Origin: Verrucomicrobiaceae bacterium
Lineage (GTDB): Bacteria; Verrucomicrobiota; Verrucomicrobiia; Verrucomicrobiales; Verrucomicrobiaceae
Direction of reading: 5' to 3'
Assembly: GCA_016713245.1 (NCBI GenBank)
Contig: JADJPM010000001.1
Coordinates: 2,170,001 to 2,234,000 of the forward strand
Length of the DNA: 64,000 nucleotides
The notes below the pieces were generated by a model. The model had not been told where the DNA came from and ran no database searches. It worked only from the letters and a program-made list of their open reading frames with translations. Position 1 is the first letter of the stretch, and each line of letters starts with the position of its first letter. Shown piece after piece: positions 42,914-52,207 of this stretch. Position numbers and translations under genes: made by a program.

Positions 42914-44270
42914 TCACTTGGCCGGCTTCGGATCTTCGTTCGGAGTGCCGGGCCAGAGCGGGGCGACGTTTTTGGAGTCCCAGGCTTCCCATGCCGCTTT
43001 GAGCTCGGCGACGACTTCAGGCTTCGACGCGGCGAGGTCGTTTTGCTCGCCGAGATCGGTGCTGAGATCGAAGAGCTGCCAGTCGGAGTTCTTCTTTGCT
43101 TCGAAGTCACGGGCGATGACGAGCTTGTGGTTGCCTTTGCGGATGGCTTGCTGAGGTCCAAAACGCCACGCGAGCATGTCGTGCGGTGGTTCGCTCTTTT
43201 CGCCGTTGAGGTGAGGGACGAGATTCACGCCTTCGACACCTTCCGGGGACTTCACGCCGGCCACGGCGCAGCTTGTGGGCAGCACGTCGAGCGCGGTGAC
43301 AGGGTGATCGAAGGTTTTCCCCGACGGCAGCTTGCCGGGCCAGGAGACGAAAAATGGCACGCGGATGCCGCCTTCGTAGGTTTGGCCTTTGTCGCCGCGA
43401 AGAGGGGTGTTGCGGCCGGTGTTGGTGGCAAAGAAGGGCCTTTTGCCGCTGCCGCCGTTGTCGCTGAAGAAAAACACCAGCGTGTCGGGATGCTTCGCCT
43501 TCACTTCGGCCATGAGGCGGCCGATAGCGTCATCGAGGCCAATGAGCAGGGAAAGGTAGCCGCGACGGTCAGGGTCGGTCACGGAGGCTGGGACACGCTC
43601 TTTGAGCTTCTCGGCGATCTCCAGCGGCGTGTGGACGGCGTTGTAAGCGAGATAAAGGAACCATGGTTTCGCAGTGTGCCGGTTCATGAAGCTCAAAGCC
43701 TCGTCGGTGAAGATATCCGTGGTGTAGCCATCGAGCTTTTGCACGTCGCGGCCTGCGGTAGATCATGTCATGCGAGTGAGCGGAGCCGAATTCTGGCTCG
43801 GCGTCCTTGTGGAGGAGGAAGTTGTGACCGCCGACGAGAAAGCCGAAGTATTCATCAAAGCCACGCGAGAGCGGATGATGCGCCGCATCAAAGCCCTGAT
43901 GCCATTTGCCGACCAGCGCCGTGGCGTAACCGGCATCGTGCAGCGCATTGGCGATCGTGCGCTGATCGAGCGGCAGGCCGAGCTTGGCCTCGTCACCGAC
44001 ATGCGGATTGAACTCATGTCCGAAGCGGGTGGCCGGCTTGCCGGTCAAAAAGCCCGCTCGCGATGGGCTGCAATACGGCGCAGAGACGTAACCGCTCGTG
44101 CAGCGCACGCCGGAGGCGGCGAGGGCGTCGATGTTCGGCGTCGGCACCTCCGCCCCGCCATGCACGCCGATGTCCGCGTAGCCGAGATCATCCGCGATGA
44201 TGACCAGCACATTCGGCTGGGCTGAGAAAAGAGTGGAGGGAAGCAGCAGGAAGGAGGCGAGGAGGCGCAT
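42914..44270 (-). pseudogene. Secreted sulfatase with one apparent frame shift
   Basis: From the ATG at 44270: signal peptide MRLLASFLLLPSTLFSAQPN, VLVIIADDLGYADIGVHGG, formylglycine motif CSPSR at C67 with FLTGKPATRFG, GKWHQGFD and HSHDMIYR. The frame is lost near 43750 and continues as DVQKLDGYTTDIFTDEALSF, then FLYLAYNAVHTPLEIAEKL, FFFSDNGGSGKRPFF and NHKLVIARDFEAKK to the stop at 42914. One base restores a full-length sulfatase of about 450 residues with all active-site motifs, so an assembly error or a very recent mutation is likely. It converges on the DUF1501 gene with no gap. Confidence 0.8.
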
Positions 44271-44304
44271 GGGCCGCATTAAACGCCAGCAGAGCCCCGC
44301 TTTG

Positions 44305-44805
44305 TCACTGCCATTTCGAGGTCGTCCAGACCTTCGGGCGGTCGTTTTCGAGCTTTTCGAGGTCGAGGGGCTCTTTGGACTTCACCTCGACACTTTGGCC
44401 CCGCACATCGAGGCGGAGCCCGGAGGCCAGGTGCTCTTTTTCGAGCCAAAAACGCAGTCGGAGGTCGCCAGAGGCTTTTTCGGCCACCCGGGGCGGTCGC
44501 TCGGCGGGCAGGATGAAGGGCGGTACTTCCTTGCCCTCGGAGGTGAGGAGTCGGACATCCGGCGGTTGCATGAAAAGGGGGCGCGGGGCGGTGTTGCGGA
44601 AGTGAAATTCGATGTCGAGCCGGGCATTGGCAAAGTCCCGCGTGAGGGTGCAGCGCTGGATGCGCAAGACGGCGTCCTCGGCCATGGTGGCGGCGGCTTC
44701 GGTCGCCTCGGCGGCGTAGGGTTCCGGCTCGCGGAGAGCCCACCAGGCGGCGACGGCGCTGGCGAGCACGAGGAACCAGACTTCAGGGCGGGAAAAGAGG
44801 CGCAT
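44305..44805 (-). CDS. Small membrane-anchored protein of unknown function
   Basis: 166 residues from the ATG at 44805; the longer in-frame start would run through the trigger factor promoter. MRLFSRPEVWFLVLASAVAA, then WWAL, is a single N-terminal membrane anchor. The rest is probably outside the cytoplasm: a beta-rich domain (LRIQRCTLTRDFANARLDIE, FHFRNTAPRPLFMQPPDVRL, DLRLRFWLEKEHLASGLRLD). This pattern of a paired-strand fold resembles immunoglobulin-like accessory domains, but no family is recognised. It lies 34 bases upstream of the sulfatase start on the same strand. Confidence 0.6.
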   Translation of the reverse strand: MRLFSRPEVWFLVLASAVAAWWALREPEPYAAEATEAAATMAEDAVLRIQRCTLTRDFANARLDIEFHFRNTAPRPLFMQPPDVRLLTSEGKEVPPFILPAERPPRVAEKASGDLRLRFWLEKEHLASGLRLDVRGQSVEVKSKEPLDLEKLENDRPKVWTTSKWQ

Positions 44806-44834
44806 GCGGGGGCCAAGAACGGGTTTTTCAGAGG

Positions 44835-44862
44835 TTGTCAAACCCGCAAGTTGTCCTAGCAT
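44835..44862 (+). promoter_or_regulatory. Possible promoter of trigger factor
   Basis: TTGTCA (44835-44840), a 16-base spacer and TAGCAT (44857-44862) lie 85 bases upstream of the trigger factor ATG, in the divergent gap 44806-44947. The -35 is good and the -10 is weak, so this is only a candidate. Confidence 0.35.
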
Positions 44863-44947
44863 GCCCGCCCCTCCGGCCCGGCCTTGGCTTTTCAAGCCCT
44901 GCCCTATCCCGCGAGTGGACTCCTGACCGCCCTCGAAATTCCCCGCC

Positions 44948-46294
44948 ATGAACATCAACGTTGAACACCAGCCCAACTGCCGCGCCGTCGCCCACATCCG
45001 CGTGCCTGCCGATCAAATCGCCAAGGAGCGTGACCAGATCGTCGCCTATTTTGCCCGCATGGTGAATCTCCCCGGCTACCGCCCCGGCAAGACGCCGAAG
45101 AGCATCGTGGCCAAGCGCTATGAAAACGAGGTGAAGGAAGAGCTCGAAAAGCAGCTCATCAATGACGGCCTCCGTCAGGCCGTGAAGAGCGAAGGCCTCG
45201 AAGTGATCAACGTCCTCGCCGTGAACGACAAAATGTATCACGACACGGATTCCAGCTTCTCCTTCAGCGTCGAGATGAGCCTCCAGCCGAAGTTTGACCT
45301 GCCCGAATACAAGAGCATCCCCGTGAAGCTCCCCCGCATCGAAGTGACTGACGCCGACATCGATCACGACATCCTCCACATCCGCGAAAATCAGGCCTCC
45401 TACGAAGATGTAAGCCGCGCCGCCGCCAATGGCGATGTCGTCGTGCTCTCCACCACAGGCAGCCTCGACGGCGTTTCCCTCGACGAAGCCATGCCGGATG
45501 CCCCGGCGCATTTGAAGGAGATTAAGGAAAACTGGTTCCTCCTCGCCGAGGAAGATGATTTCCTCCCTGGCTTCTACGCCGGTCTCGTGGGCATCGAAAA
45601 AGATGGTGAGCGCAGCCTCAGCATCACCATCCCTGAAGACTTCCGCTTTGAAGCCCTGCGTGGCAAAACCCTCACTCTCGCGGCCAAATGCCATGGCGTG
45701 AAGTTCAAGGCCGTGCCGGAGCTTACCGAAGAATTCATCAAGAAGATCGGTGGCGATGAAATGACCCTCGAAACCCTCCGCAACGAAGTCCGCGATGCCA
45801 TCCGCCGCCGCAAGGAGCAGGCCCGTGATGCCGAGAAGGGCAATCAGGTCATCGCGCACATCTTTGAAAAGGTGGAGTTTGATCTCCCCCAGGAAGTCGT
45901 GAACCGCGAAGCCCAGCGCCGCACCAATGAGATTGCCACCCGCGCCATGCAGCAGGGCGTGCCGGAGGAGGAGCTCATCAAGCAGCAGGAAGAAATCCTC
46001 AACAGCGCCACCAATCAGGCCCGCCAGAACGTCAAAGTGAGCTTCATCCTTGAGCAAGTGGCCAAGAAGGAAGCTCTCGAAGTCCCCGGCCAGAAGGTCG
46101 CCATGGCCCTCGCCCAGATCGCCGAGCGTCAGAACAAGCCCGCGAAGAAGTTCATGGCCGAAGCGCAGAAAAACGGCGTCATCGACAGCATCCGCTCAGA
46201 CCTCCTCCTTCAGGAAGCTCTCGAATTCCTCAAGGCCAACGCCGTCGTCGAGGAAACCGACCCCGAGCCGGAGAAGTGCGACACGCACGGTTGA
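44948..46294 (+). CDS. tig: Trigger factor, ribosome-associated chaperone
   Basis: 448 residues. The N-terminal ribosome-binding domain has VNLPGYRPGKTPKSIVAKRY, matching the GFRxGK signature that contacts L23 at the exit tunnel. An FKBP-type PPIase domain follows (NGDVVVLSTTGSLDGVSLDE; DDFLPGFYAGLVGIEKDGER; SITIPEDFRFEALRGKTLTL), then the helical C-terminal cradle (ETLRNEVRDAIRRRKEQARD; VNREAQRRTNEIATRAMQQG). It folds nascent chains in the cytoplasm. The usual clpP/clpX neighbours are absent. The tail ends in an acidic stretch with CDTHG. It is the best phylogenetic marker in the window. Confidence 0.93.
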   Translation: MNINVEHQPNCRAVAHIRVPADQIAKERDQIVAYFARMVNLPGYRPGKTPKSIVAKRYENEVKEELEKQLINDGLRQAVKSEGLEVINVLAVNDKMYHDTDSSFSFSVEMSLQPKFDLPEYKSIPVKLPRIEVTDADIDHDILHIRENQASYEDVSRAAANGDVVVLSTTGSLDGVSLDEAMPDAPAHLKEIKENWFLLAEEDDFLPGFYAGLVGIEKDGERSLSITIPEDFRFEALRGKTLTLAAKCHGVKFKAVPELTEEFIKKIGGDEMTLETLRNEVRDAIRRRKEQARDAEKGNQVIAHIFEKVEFDLPQEVVNREAQRRTNEIATRAMQQGVPEEELIKQQEEILNSATNQARQNVKVSFILEQVAKKEALEVPGQKVAMALAQIAERQNKPAKKFMAEAQKNGVIDSIRSDLLLQEALEFLKANAVVEETDPEPEKCDTHG

Positions 46295-46338
46295 TCCGGC
46301 AGGGCGGGATGGATGGAGTGTTGGAGTAGTGGATCGAT

Positions 46339-46363
46339 GGAGTGTTGGGTATCCCAGCACTCC
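46339..46363. terminator. Hairpin between convergent tig and beta-helix genes
   Basis: GGAGTGTTGG (46339-46348) pairs with CCAGCACTCC (46354-46363) with one wobble and a 5-base loop. A second copy of GGAGTGTTGG lies at 46315-46324, and related TGGAG/CTCCA units fill 46310-46380, forming a small repetitive hairpin-rich stretch that probably terminates transcription from both sides. Confidence 0.5.
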
Positions 46364-46393
46364 AATTCTCCATCACTCCAGTTCCCCAGCCTT

Positions 46394-47074
46394 TCACCGG
46401 CCCTTCCGCTTCACCACCTGCTGGGTCTGCCGCGTCTTCACCATCAAATCATGGTCCAGCACGCCGCCGAAGTGCGTCAGCGGATACAAAATGCTCCGGC
46501 GGCCAATCAAAGTGCCTGGGCTGATCACGCTGTTGCAGCCGATTTCGGCATAGTCACCGATCACGGCACCGAATTTCCGCAGGCCGGTCGGCACGATGTC
46601 GGATTCCGTGCGCAGGGTGACCTCCTGACGATCAAGCCGCACATTGGAAAGCACCACCCCCGCCCCCAGATGCGCCCGATGGCCGAGGACGGAGTCGCCC
46701 ACGTAATTGTAGTGCGGCACCTCGCAGTCATCGAAGATCACGCTGTTCTTGAACTCGCAGGAGTTTCCCAGCACGCAGCCATCGCCCACGAGCACGTTTT
46801 CGCGGATGTAGCAGCCGGCGCGGATCTGGCAGTTCCGCCCGATCCAGGCGGGACCACGAATCACGCAGCCTGGTTCCAGCGTGGTGCCTTCGTCGATAAA
46901 AACATCCTCGCCGATGAAGGCTCCCGGCGGCACCTGGCAGCGAACCTCCCGCTGAAGGCGAAACTCAAGATACTGCTCAATGCGTGAAAGCGCCGCCCAC
47001 ACCGGCGCATCCTCAGGAAAGAGGATGCTGTGCTTCGTGTGGGTGAGATCGAGGTAGTCGCGGGCTTTGAACAT
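46394..47074 (-). CDS. Left-handed beta-helix protein, GlmU-C/acyltransferase-like
   Basis: 226 residues from the ATG at 47074 (MFKARDYLDLTHTKHSILFP); a longer in-frame start reaches 47116. Hexapeptide repeats run through most of the protein: GAFIGEDVFIDEGTTLEPGC, VIRGPAWIGRNCQIRAGCYI, RENVLVGDGCVLGNSCEFKN and GAVIGDYAEIGCNSVISPGT. The HYNYVGDSVLGHRAHLGAGV segment is close to the GlmU C-terminal acetyltransferase active-site region. There is no pyrophosphorylase domain, so it may be a stand-alone sugar-1-phosphate acetyltransferase or an uncharacterised relative. It is divergent from the first DUF2233 copy, and part of its promoter lies in the duplicated flank. Confidence 0.8.
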   Translation of the reverse strand: MFKARDYLDLTHTKHSILFPEDAPVWAALSRIEQYLEFRLQREVRCQVPPGAFIGEDVFIDEGTTLEPGCVIRGPAWIGRNCQIRAGCYIRENVLVGDGCVLGNSCEFKNSVIFDDCEVPHYNYVGDSVLGHRAHLGAGVVLSNVRLDRQEVTLRTESDIVPTGLRKFGAVIGDYAEIGCNSVISPGTLIGRRSILYPLTHFGGVLDHDLMVKTRQTQQVVKRKGR

Positions 47075-47120
47075 GGGAGAGAGTCCGCGAACTTGGCCGG
47101 ATACAGCCAAAGGCAAAAGG

Positions 47121-47469
47121 TTTCCCTTGGAAACAAGGCCTGCATGCCTTCAAAATGCCGCGCATGAAGCTCCCACCCTGGATTCTTGCCGTTTTTGGAT
47201 GGGCCACGATGACCACTCACCTGGGTGGGGCGGAGGTCGTGGAGCATGATGGAGCCAAGTACCATCTCTTCCGCGTCGATCCGGCGGAGTGGTCGAAATT
47301 GCAGCTCGGCACCGTCACCTTCCATCAATTCAGCCGCTTCTTTCTCCATCTCGGCTGCGAGGACGTGCTCTACCTTGACGGCGATATTTCGAACATGCTC
47401 GTCCATCCGCCCGCTGACGCCAAACTCACGCCGAACACCTTCGCGGGGATGTTTTATGTGGCAGAGTAG
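47121..47469 (+). repeat. Left copy of duplicated DUF2233 segment
   Basis: The segment from TTTCCCTTGGAAAC at 47121 to the stop of the shortened DUF2233 gene matches the segment 52451-53249 at roughly 90 percent or better by eye, in the same orientation 5.33 kb apart. The homology starts 43 bases upstream of the gene in both copies, so the upstream flank was duplicated too. The left copy lacks 450 bases. Confidence 0.85.
47164..47469 (+). pseudogene. DUF2233/phosphodiester glycosidase paralogue with internal deletion
   Basis: 101 residues from MKLPPWILAVFGWATMTTHL, then GGAEVVEHDGAKYHLFRVDP. After KLQL the sequence jumps to GTVTFHQFSRFFLHLGCEDV and LYLDGDISNMLV, which belong at residues 195-230 of the full copy at 52494. 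The missing 150 codons correspond exactly to 52633-53082, bounded by AGCTCG at both ends, so it is an in-frame slippage or recombination deletion. The frame and stop are intact and the C-terminal domain part with LYLDGD is preserved, so a short secreted protein could still be made, but the catalytic fold is largely gone. Confidence 0.8.
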
Positions 47470-47500
47470 GTCTGATGCTCCTTGGCATACGAGCCTCGAA

Positions 47501-47570
47501 GTTGGAGTTTAGGCTTTAGCCGATTCAAGCGCCTCGCTACCTGCATGTCGGCTAAAGCCTAGACTCCAAC
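47501..47570. repeat. Palindromic element A
   Basis: Left arm GTTGGAGTTTAGGCTTTAGC plus CG (47501-47522) and right arm CGGCTAAAGCCTAGACTCCA plus AC (47549-47570) pair with one mismatch around a 26-base loop. The arms match element B downstream of the full DUF2233 copy, while the loops differ. Confidence 0.85.
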
Positions 47571-47886
47571 CTCAGTATCGAAGGCCGGAGATGAATTAGC
47601 CGATCAAGCATATAATTCCTGGCATGATGTTATTCGGGTTGAAACGAGCCACACAGCACAACCATCGGAGCAACTTGGTTTACAACATGGACCGCTATGC
47701 CTGCCCGGCCCGCTGAGACGGGCAGAGCGCCGTAGAACGGGCACAAGGAAGACAAAACAAGCCAGAAATCCCACTCAAAAGCACGGCGACGCGAACCTCG
47801 CCCGCCGGCTCACGCGGAGAACGGTGCCCCCAAAATGCTGATTTTTCGGACCTCGGAGCCGCTTGCCCCCATATCCAGAGGTGCCC

Positions 47887-47916
47887 TTGACAGTTTAATG
47901 CCTTTTTTAATACTAA
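47887..47916 (+). promoter_or_regulatory. Sigma70-like promoter of the secreted 48016 gene
   Basis: A perfect -35 TTGACA (47887-47892), an 18-base AT-rich spacer containing TTTTTT, and TACTAA (47911-47916) as -10. This is the clearest promoter in the window. Transcription would start near 47923, leaving a leader of about 93 bases before the signal-peptide start at 48016. Confidence 0.65.
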
Positions 47917-48015
47917 CCCCATGAAGCACCGTTCCATGCTTGCCAGTGAGGAAGCAGCATTCCCAGGAGAGTTGCCCCCCATTGTTCTACGAGTAAGGCA
48001 TCTTGCTCTCCGTCG

Positions 48016-49963
48016 ATGTTCTCGACCCTTCTGGCTGCGCATGAGGAGCGCTCACCTGTTCTGGCAAATTCGAGCGCTTCACTTTTGCGGTGTTTGGCCG
48101 TGCTTTGTTCGGTGTTTTTCATTTTGTGCGAAAACATTCGGGCTGGGGAGGTTCTCAACCACGCCAAGTGGTTGAGGGAATGCGGGGAGACAGGGTGGGG
48201 CGAGGGAAAAGGAATACCTGCTCGACCGCCTGTTCTATTATGTGACGATCTACTGTGAGTTGATCGATGAGTCGGTCCAATTACAGATTGAAGCGGCCAA
48301 ACGGTGCGATAAGGCCGCTTACGACAAAGCGCTGATGGAAAAACTTCATTTCATTGCCGGACTGCGGCAACTGCTAAGAAATGCGGACATCGGCCTTCTT
48401 CGGGCGCAGCAAAACGAGGTGGACTGGATAGATCGTATCGTTGCTTGGTATCCTTCTTGGTATCCGGGAGGCTCGATCGACGGAGTATCCCCGAGTGATC
48501 AATTGGCGAGGCTCAAAAAAAATTACGACTTGGGTGATGAACCCAAAGCCGAACGCCCCTCGGCCACCGCCGCGAAAGAATGGGTGGATAAGAACAAGTA
48601 TCGCGCGTGGTACAACCCCAAGGTTGGCGATTTCGAATATCGGAAGGGTTTCTACCCGGACACCTCGGCTGAGGAGAATGAACTCCTGTCAGATTACGCC
48701 AGTATCCTTCAAGCATGCATTGATGGCCTCGATGCGCTAGCTGAGGACATCAGGACGCGACTCGACGAGGAGGAGGCAAACAACTTTTGGAAGGACTGCC
48801 CCCCGCCTGATCCTGTCGAACTGGATTTCGGGAAACTCAGCAAGGACCTGTCCTACCTGATGCTCGAATTTTATGACAAACCTGACAACCCCACTCCGCT
48901 CAGGGACATCGTCGGTTCAGCCTGGGAGCGGTTGAGCAAAGAAGAGCGGGAATTGATCGAGGATCTCGAGGAAAGAGCGGGAACGAGGGTCGTTCCCGAA
49001 CCGAAACCTGGCGAGAAAACGAGCCTGCGAACTCCGTTTCCAGACAAAATCTACTCATTAGATCCAAGCTTCATCGCCTGGAGGGATAAAGTAACTGAGG
49101 CACCTCCACCGGAAAAACGCGAAGTCCAAGACGACAAGAGCGCTTCAAATGCTGTCGGCACCCAGGTATTTGTCAGCCGGGAGCCCGTCCCAGAAGAGGC
49201 CATGTTCCGCACGCTTCCCAAGCCCGTTCAGGAAGGCATCCTGAGGGACCTGAAGGTCATCGCCTTCAAGCGCCTGTTGCACGGGTATGTGGATGGTATG
49301 TCTCATGATGGTTATTTGATGCGCCTCAAGGAGGTACTGCCAGACCGGCAGATTCCGCGAAAGGGGTCCGCAGTCGGCGAATTGAACCATGTCGTCATGC
49401 CTTTGGAGGCAACGGAAGGTTTGGTTACCGAGGTCTTGAAGGCGTTAAACACCCGCGATGTGATGCCGCCAGGCATTGATCCGGTCTTTCTCAGCACCAT
49501 CCGCAACGACTACAACAATCTGCGCCAGGGGATCTTTTCGTCCGCTTTGCTACAGCGTCCCATGACGGCGACAGAGCGCAAGACGGCCGAATACTACCTC
49601 ACGGAGCCATTTTCGGTCAAAGCCGAGGCCGAAGAATCGTTGTGGACTCGCGGTCCTTGCGCGGAAATGAGCGGATACACACCGCCGCCAGGAGGCAAGG
49701 GGGACATTGTTCGAGTGGTGAGTCCTGTTGCCCCTGACCCGGCCGCAAACCAAGCTTACGCGCTTCGCATCAAGGCAGAGCAGGGTGCTCTTTTCGAGAA
49801 GTATCGCCGGTGGCTGGCGACCGAACGTCTGCGCCGCAGCCTTGATCCGGTGAACTGGATGGTCCCCAAAACAGCAAAACCTGAAATTCGGGTACTCCAG
49901 CCGAAAGTTGATGGTCTGGGCACTCCGCCTCCTGGCACATTACCACCCATTCCCAAGCTTTGA
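48016..49963 (+). pseudogene. Unrecognised secreted protein, frame break near its N-terminus
   Basis: From the ATG at 48016 the residues SLLRCLAVLCSVFFILCENI, then RAGEVLNHAKWLRECGETGW, look like a signal peptide with the start of a mature protein. The frame is lost near 48205 in GGGAAAAGG and continues as KEYLLDRLFYYVTIYCELID, giving an uninterrupted 570-residue region. That region is helical at first (VQLQIEAAKRCDKAAYDKAL) and then polar, with Pro-rich tracts and a C-terminus LGTPPPGTLPPIPKL. No domain is recognised. If the break is real, translation could start at the GTG at 48242 without a signal. The gene is more AT-rich than its surroundings and runs straight into the VWA gene. Confidence 0.5.
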
Positions 49964-49987
49964 GCCTTGTTAGCAACCCCAGAACTT

Positions 49988-52207
49988 ATGAAATCATATT
50001 CCTCTCGTTGTTTCCTCCGAGCAGCCGTTCAGGCGGGCTTTTTTGCAATGCTGGCGTTTGCTCCCTTGGCGAGCGCTCAGAACAGGGAGAAGGCCATTTT
50101 GATCCTGGATGCCTCCGGCAGCATGTGGGGAGAGGTGGACAAGCGCGCCAAGATCGACGTGGCGAAGCAGGTGGTCATCGACCTCGTCAGCTCTTGGAAC
50201 TACAAAATTGATCTTGGACTCATGGTGTACGGCCATCGCAGCAAGAGTGACTGCGCTGACATTGAACTCATGATCCCGCCTGGCCCGGTCGATGCCAGCG
50301 TGTTCCGGCAGAAAGTCGGAGCCATCCTGCCTCGTGGCAAGACGCCTCTGACGCGCTCGGTCATCCAGGCAGCGGAACTGCTGCGCTACTCTGAAGAAAA
50401 AGCCACCGTCATCCTCGTCACAGATGGCATTGAGACTTGTGGCGAGGACCCCTGTGCCGCTGCGGAGGCGCTGGAGGCTGCAGGAGTCGATTTCAAGGCC
50501 CACGTCATCGGTTTCGCCCTCAAACCGGCGGAGCAGGCCACGATCGACTGCCTCGCCCGTAAAACCGGCGGCCTCTCCCTCACGGCCAAGAACGCCGCTG
50601 AACTTAAAAATGCCCTCGCCGCAGTCGCCAAAGCCACGGTGGAGTCCACGCCGCCACCTCCTCCGCTCCCGCCGCCGCCACCTCCTCCTCCGCCTCCCTC
50701 GGACGGGAAGAAGAACGTCAAAGTCATCCCCGTGCTCTACAAAGGCGGAGATCCGGTGGATGCGTGGGTCATTTTTGCGAAACCAAAGGCCGCTTCGAAC
50801 ATCAAAGGCACCGCCCCTGTGGCGTCAGGTTCAAGTGAGGTGGGCTACCGCCTGCTTCCAGGGAAATACATCCTTCTGGCCGAATGGGGGGGGGCCGAGG
50901 TTACCCAGGAAATCGTAGTGCCTGAGACTGAAAACTTCGAAGTCACGGTGATCCTCAACGCTGGCACGGTGGTTTTCACCGCAGTTGATCACGAAGGCGG
51001 ACAGCCAGTGCAGACGAGATACTACTCCATCTTTCCCGACCCGAAGACCCAGCCAAACGCCAAGATGCTCGATGGCGGCGGCGATCCGCGTTTCCGACTG
51101 CCTGCCGGAACCTACCTTGTCGATGCGCAGTTGGCGCATGCCGTCCGCGCACGTCAAACATTCACGATTGAAGCAGGGGAAGTCACCGAGGTCGCGCTCA
51201 ACTACAATGCTGGCACGGTGGTTTTCACCGCAGTTGATCACGAAGGCGGACAGCCAGTGCAGACGAGATACTACTCCATCTTTCCCGACCCGAAGACCCA
51301 GCCAAACGCCAAGATGCTCGATGGCGGCGGCGATCCGCGTTTCCGACCGCCTGCCGGAACCTACCTTGTCGATGCGCAGTTGGCGCATGCCGTCCGCGCA
51401 CGTCAAACATTCACGATTGAAGCAGGGGAAGTCACCGAGGTCGCGCTCAACTACAATGCTGGCACGGTGGTTTTCACATCAGTCGCTCACGAAGGTGGTC
51501 AGCCGGTGAAGACGAAATACTACTCGATCTTTCCCGACCCGAAGACCCAGCCAAACGCCAAGATGCTCGACGGCGGAGGGGATTCGCGTTTCAGGCTGCC
51601 TGCCGGCACCTATCTCGTCAAAGCGGACTGGGCGAGTGCCGTTGACGCGCGGCAAACATTCACGGTGGAAGCCGGGAGGGTGAGCGAGGTCACGCTCAAC
51701 TACAATGCCGGCACCGTCCGCTTCGCCGCCACGACGCACGAAGGCGGTCAACCGGTGAAAGTTGAATACTACTCCATCTACCCGGACCCCAAAACAGCGC
51801 CCGACGGAAAAATGCTCACTGGAGATGCTGGGCCTGAAATAAGACTCCCCGCAGGAACCTATCTCGTCGAGGCCCGCTGGGGAAATGTCAGAACCAGGCA
51901 AACTTTCACCGTCAAAGCCGGAGAAACTGCGGATGTTCCGGTCATCCTCGATGCTGGCACCCTTGAACTCACCACCCACGTTGGAGCTGCCGACAGCCCC
52001 AATGTGAACAATGTCGTCTATTTCATTTATGAAGCTGCTGGTGGCGTAAAAGGCCGGCAGGTGACCAACGGCTCTGGCAACCGCTTCCAGTTGAAAGCGG
52101 GAAGCTACATCATCGAAATCAACCACCAGGGCAGAAAAGCCACCCAAGCCGCCGAGATCAAAGCCGGACAGACCCAAAAAGCTGCCTTGGTGCTTCCCGC
52201 CCAGTGA
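49988..52207 (+). CDS. Secreted VWA-domain protein with polyproline linker and tandem repeats
   Basis: 739 residues from the ATG at 49988 (signal peptide ending MLAFAPLASAQ). The VWA domain has the MIDAS D-x-S-G-S in ILILDASGSMWGEVDK (D41), the Thr in PRGKTPLTRSV and the Asp in ILVTDGIETCGEDPC. A polyproline linker (50646-50700) follows. Then come four 83-residue beta-rich repeats (GTVVFTAVDHEGGQPVQTRY, YSIFPDPKTQPNAKMLDGGG, LPAGTYLVDAQLAHAVRARQ) and a partial fifth. The repeats resemble carboxypeptidase-regulatory or PEGA-like Ig folds. A surface adhesion or scaffold role is likely. It sits 24 bases after the preceding gene. Confidence 0.88.
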   Translation: MKSYSSRCFLRAAVQAGFFAMLAFAPLASAQNREKAILILDASGSMWGEVDKRAKIDVAKQVVIDLVSSWNYKIDLGLMVYGHRSKSDCADIELMIPPGPVDASVFRQKVGAILPRGKTPLTRSVIQAAELLRYSEEKATVILVTDGIETCGEDPCAAAEALEAAGVDFKAHVIGFALKPAEQATIDCLARKTGGLSLTAKNAAELKNALAAVAKATVESTPPPPPLPPPPPPPPPPSDGKKNVKVIPVLYKGGDPVDAWVIFAKPKAASNIKGTAPVASGSSEVGYRLLPGKYILLAEWGGAEVTQEIVVPETENFEVTVILNAGTVVFTAVDHEGGQPVQTRYYSIFPDPKTQPNAKMLDGGGDPRFRLPAGTYLVDAQLAHAVRARQTFTIEAGEVTEVALNYNAGTVVFTAVDHEGGQPVQTRYYSIFPDPKTQPNAKMLDGGGDPRFRPPAGTYLVDAQLAHAVRARQTFTIEAGEVTEVALNYNAGTVVFTSVAHEGGQPVKTKYYSIFPDPKTQPNAKMLDGGGDSRFRLPAGTYLVKADWASAVDARQTFTVEAGRVSEVTLNYNAGTVRFAATTHEGGQPVKVEYYSIYPDPKTAPDGKMLTGDAGPEIRLPAGTYLVEARWGNVRTRQTFTVKAGETADVPVILDAGTLELTTHVGAADSPNVNNVVYFIYEAAGGVKGRQVTNGSGNRFQLKAGSYIIEINHQGRKATQAAEIKAGQTQKAALVLPAQ
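50960..51952 (+). repeat. Tandem 249-bp coding repeats
   Basis: Units begin at 50960, 51209, 51458 and 51707 with period 249, the last one 246 bases; each encodes about 83 residues. Units 1 and 2 are identical by eye except for one base (Leu CTG versus Pro CCG in FRLPAG/FRPPAG). Units 3 and 4 have diverged progressively. A very recent duplication or ongoing slippage is indicated. Confidence 0.9.

Larger units (their letters stand above)
47470..48015 (+). other. Intergenic stretch with palindrome A and a promoter
   Basis: About 545 bases hold no convincing gene. They contain palindromic element A (47501-47570) and a good promoter near the end (47887-47916). A minus-strand frame at 47695-48042 is Arg/Ser/Pro-rich and unlike any protein family. 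A plus-strand ATG at 47921 follows the promoter closely but its 84-residue frame overlaps and does not resemble the secreted gene that follows. Confidence 0.5.

Noticed and set aside
44828..46057. 409-residue minus-strand open frame opposite trigger factor
   Set aside because: Antisense of tig, with repetitive Gly/His/Leu-type composition and no recognisable motif.
47695..48042. 115-residue minus-strand open frame between DUF2233 and the secreted gene
   Set aside because: Arg/Ser/Pro-rich with no family, and it crosses the strong plus-strand promoter at 47887-47916.
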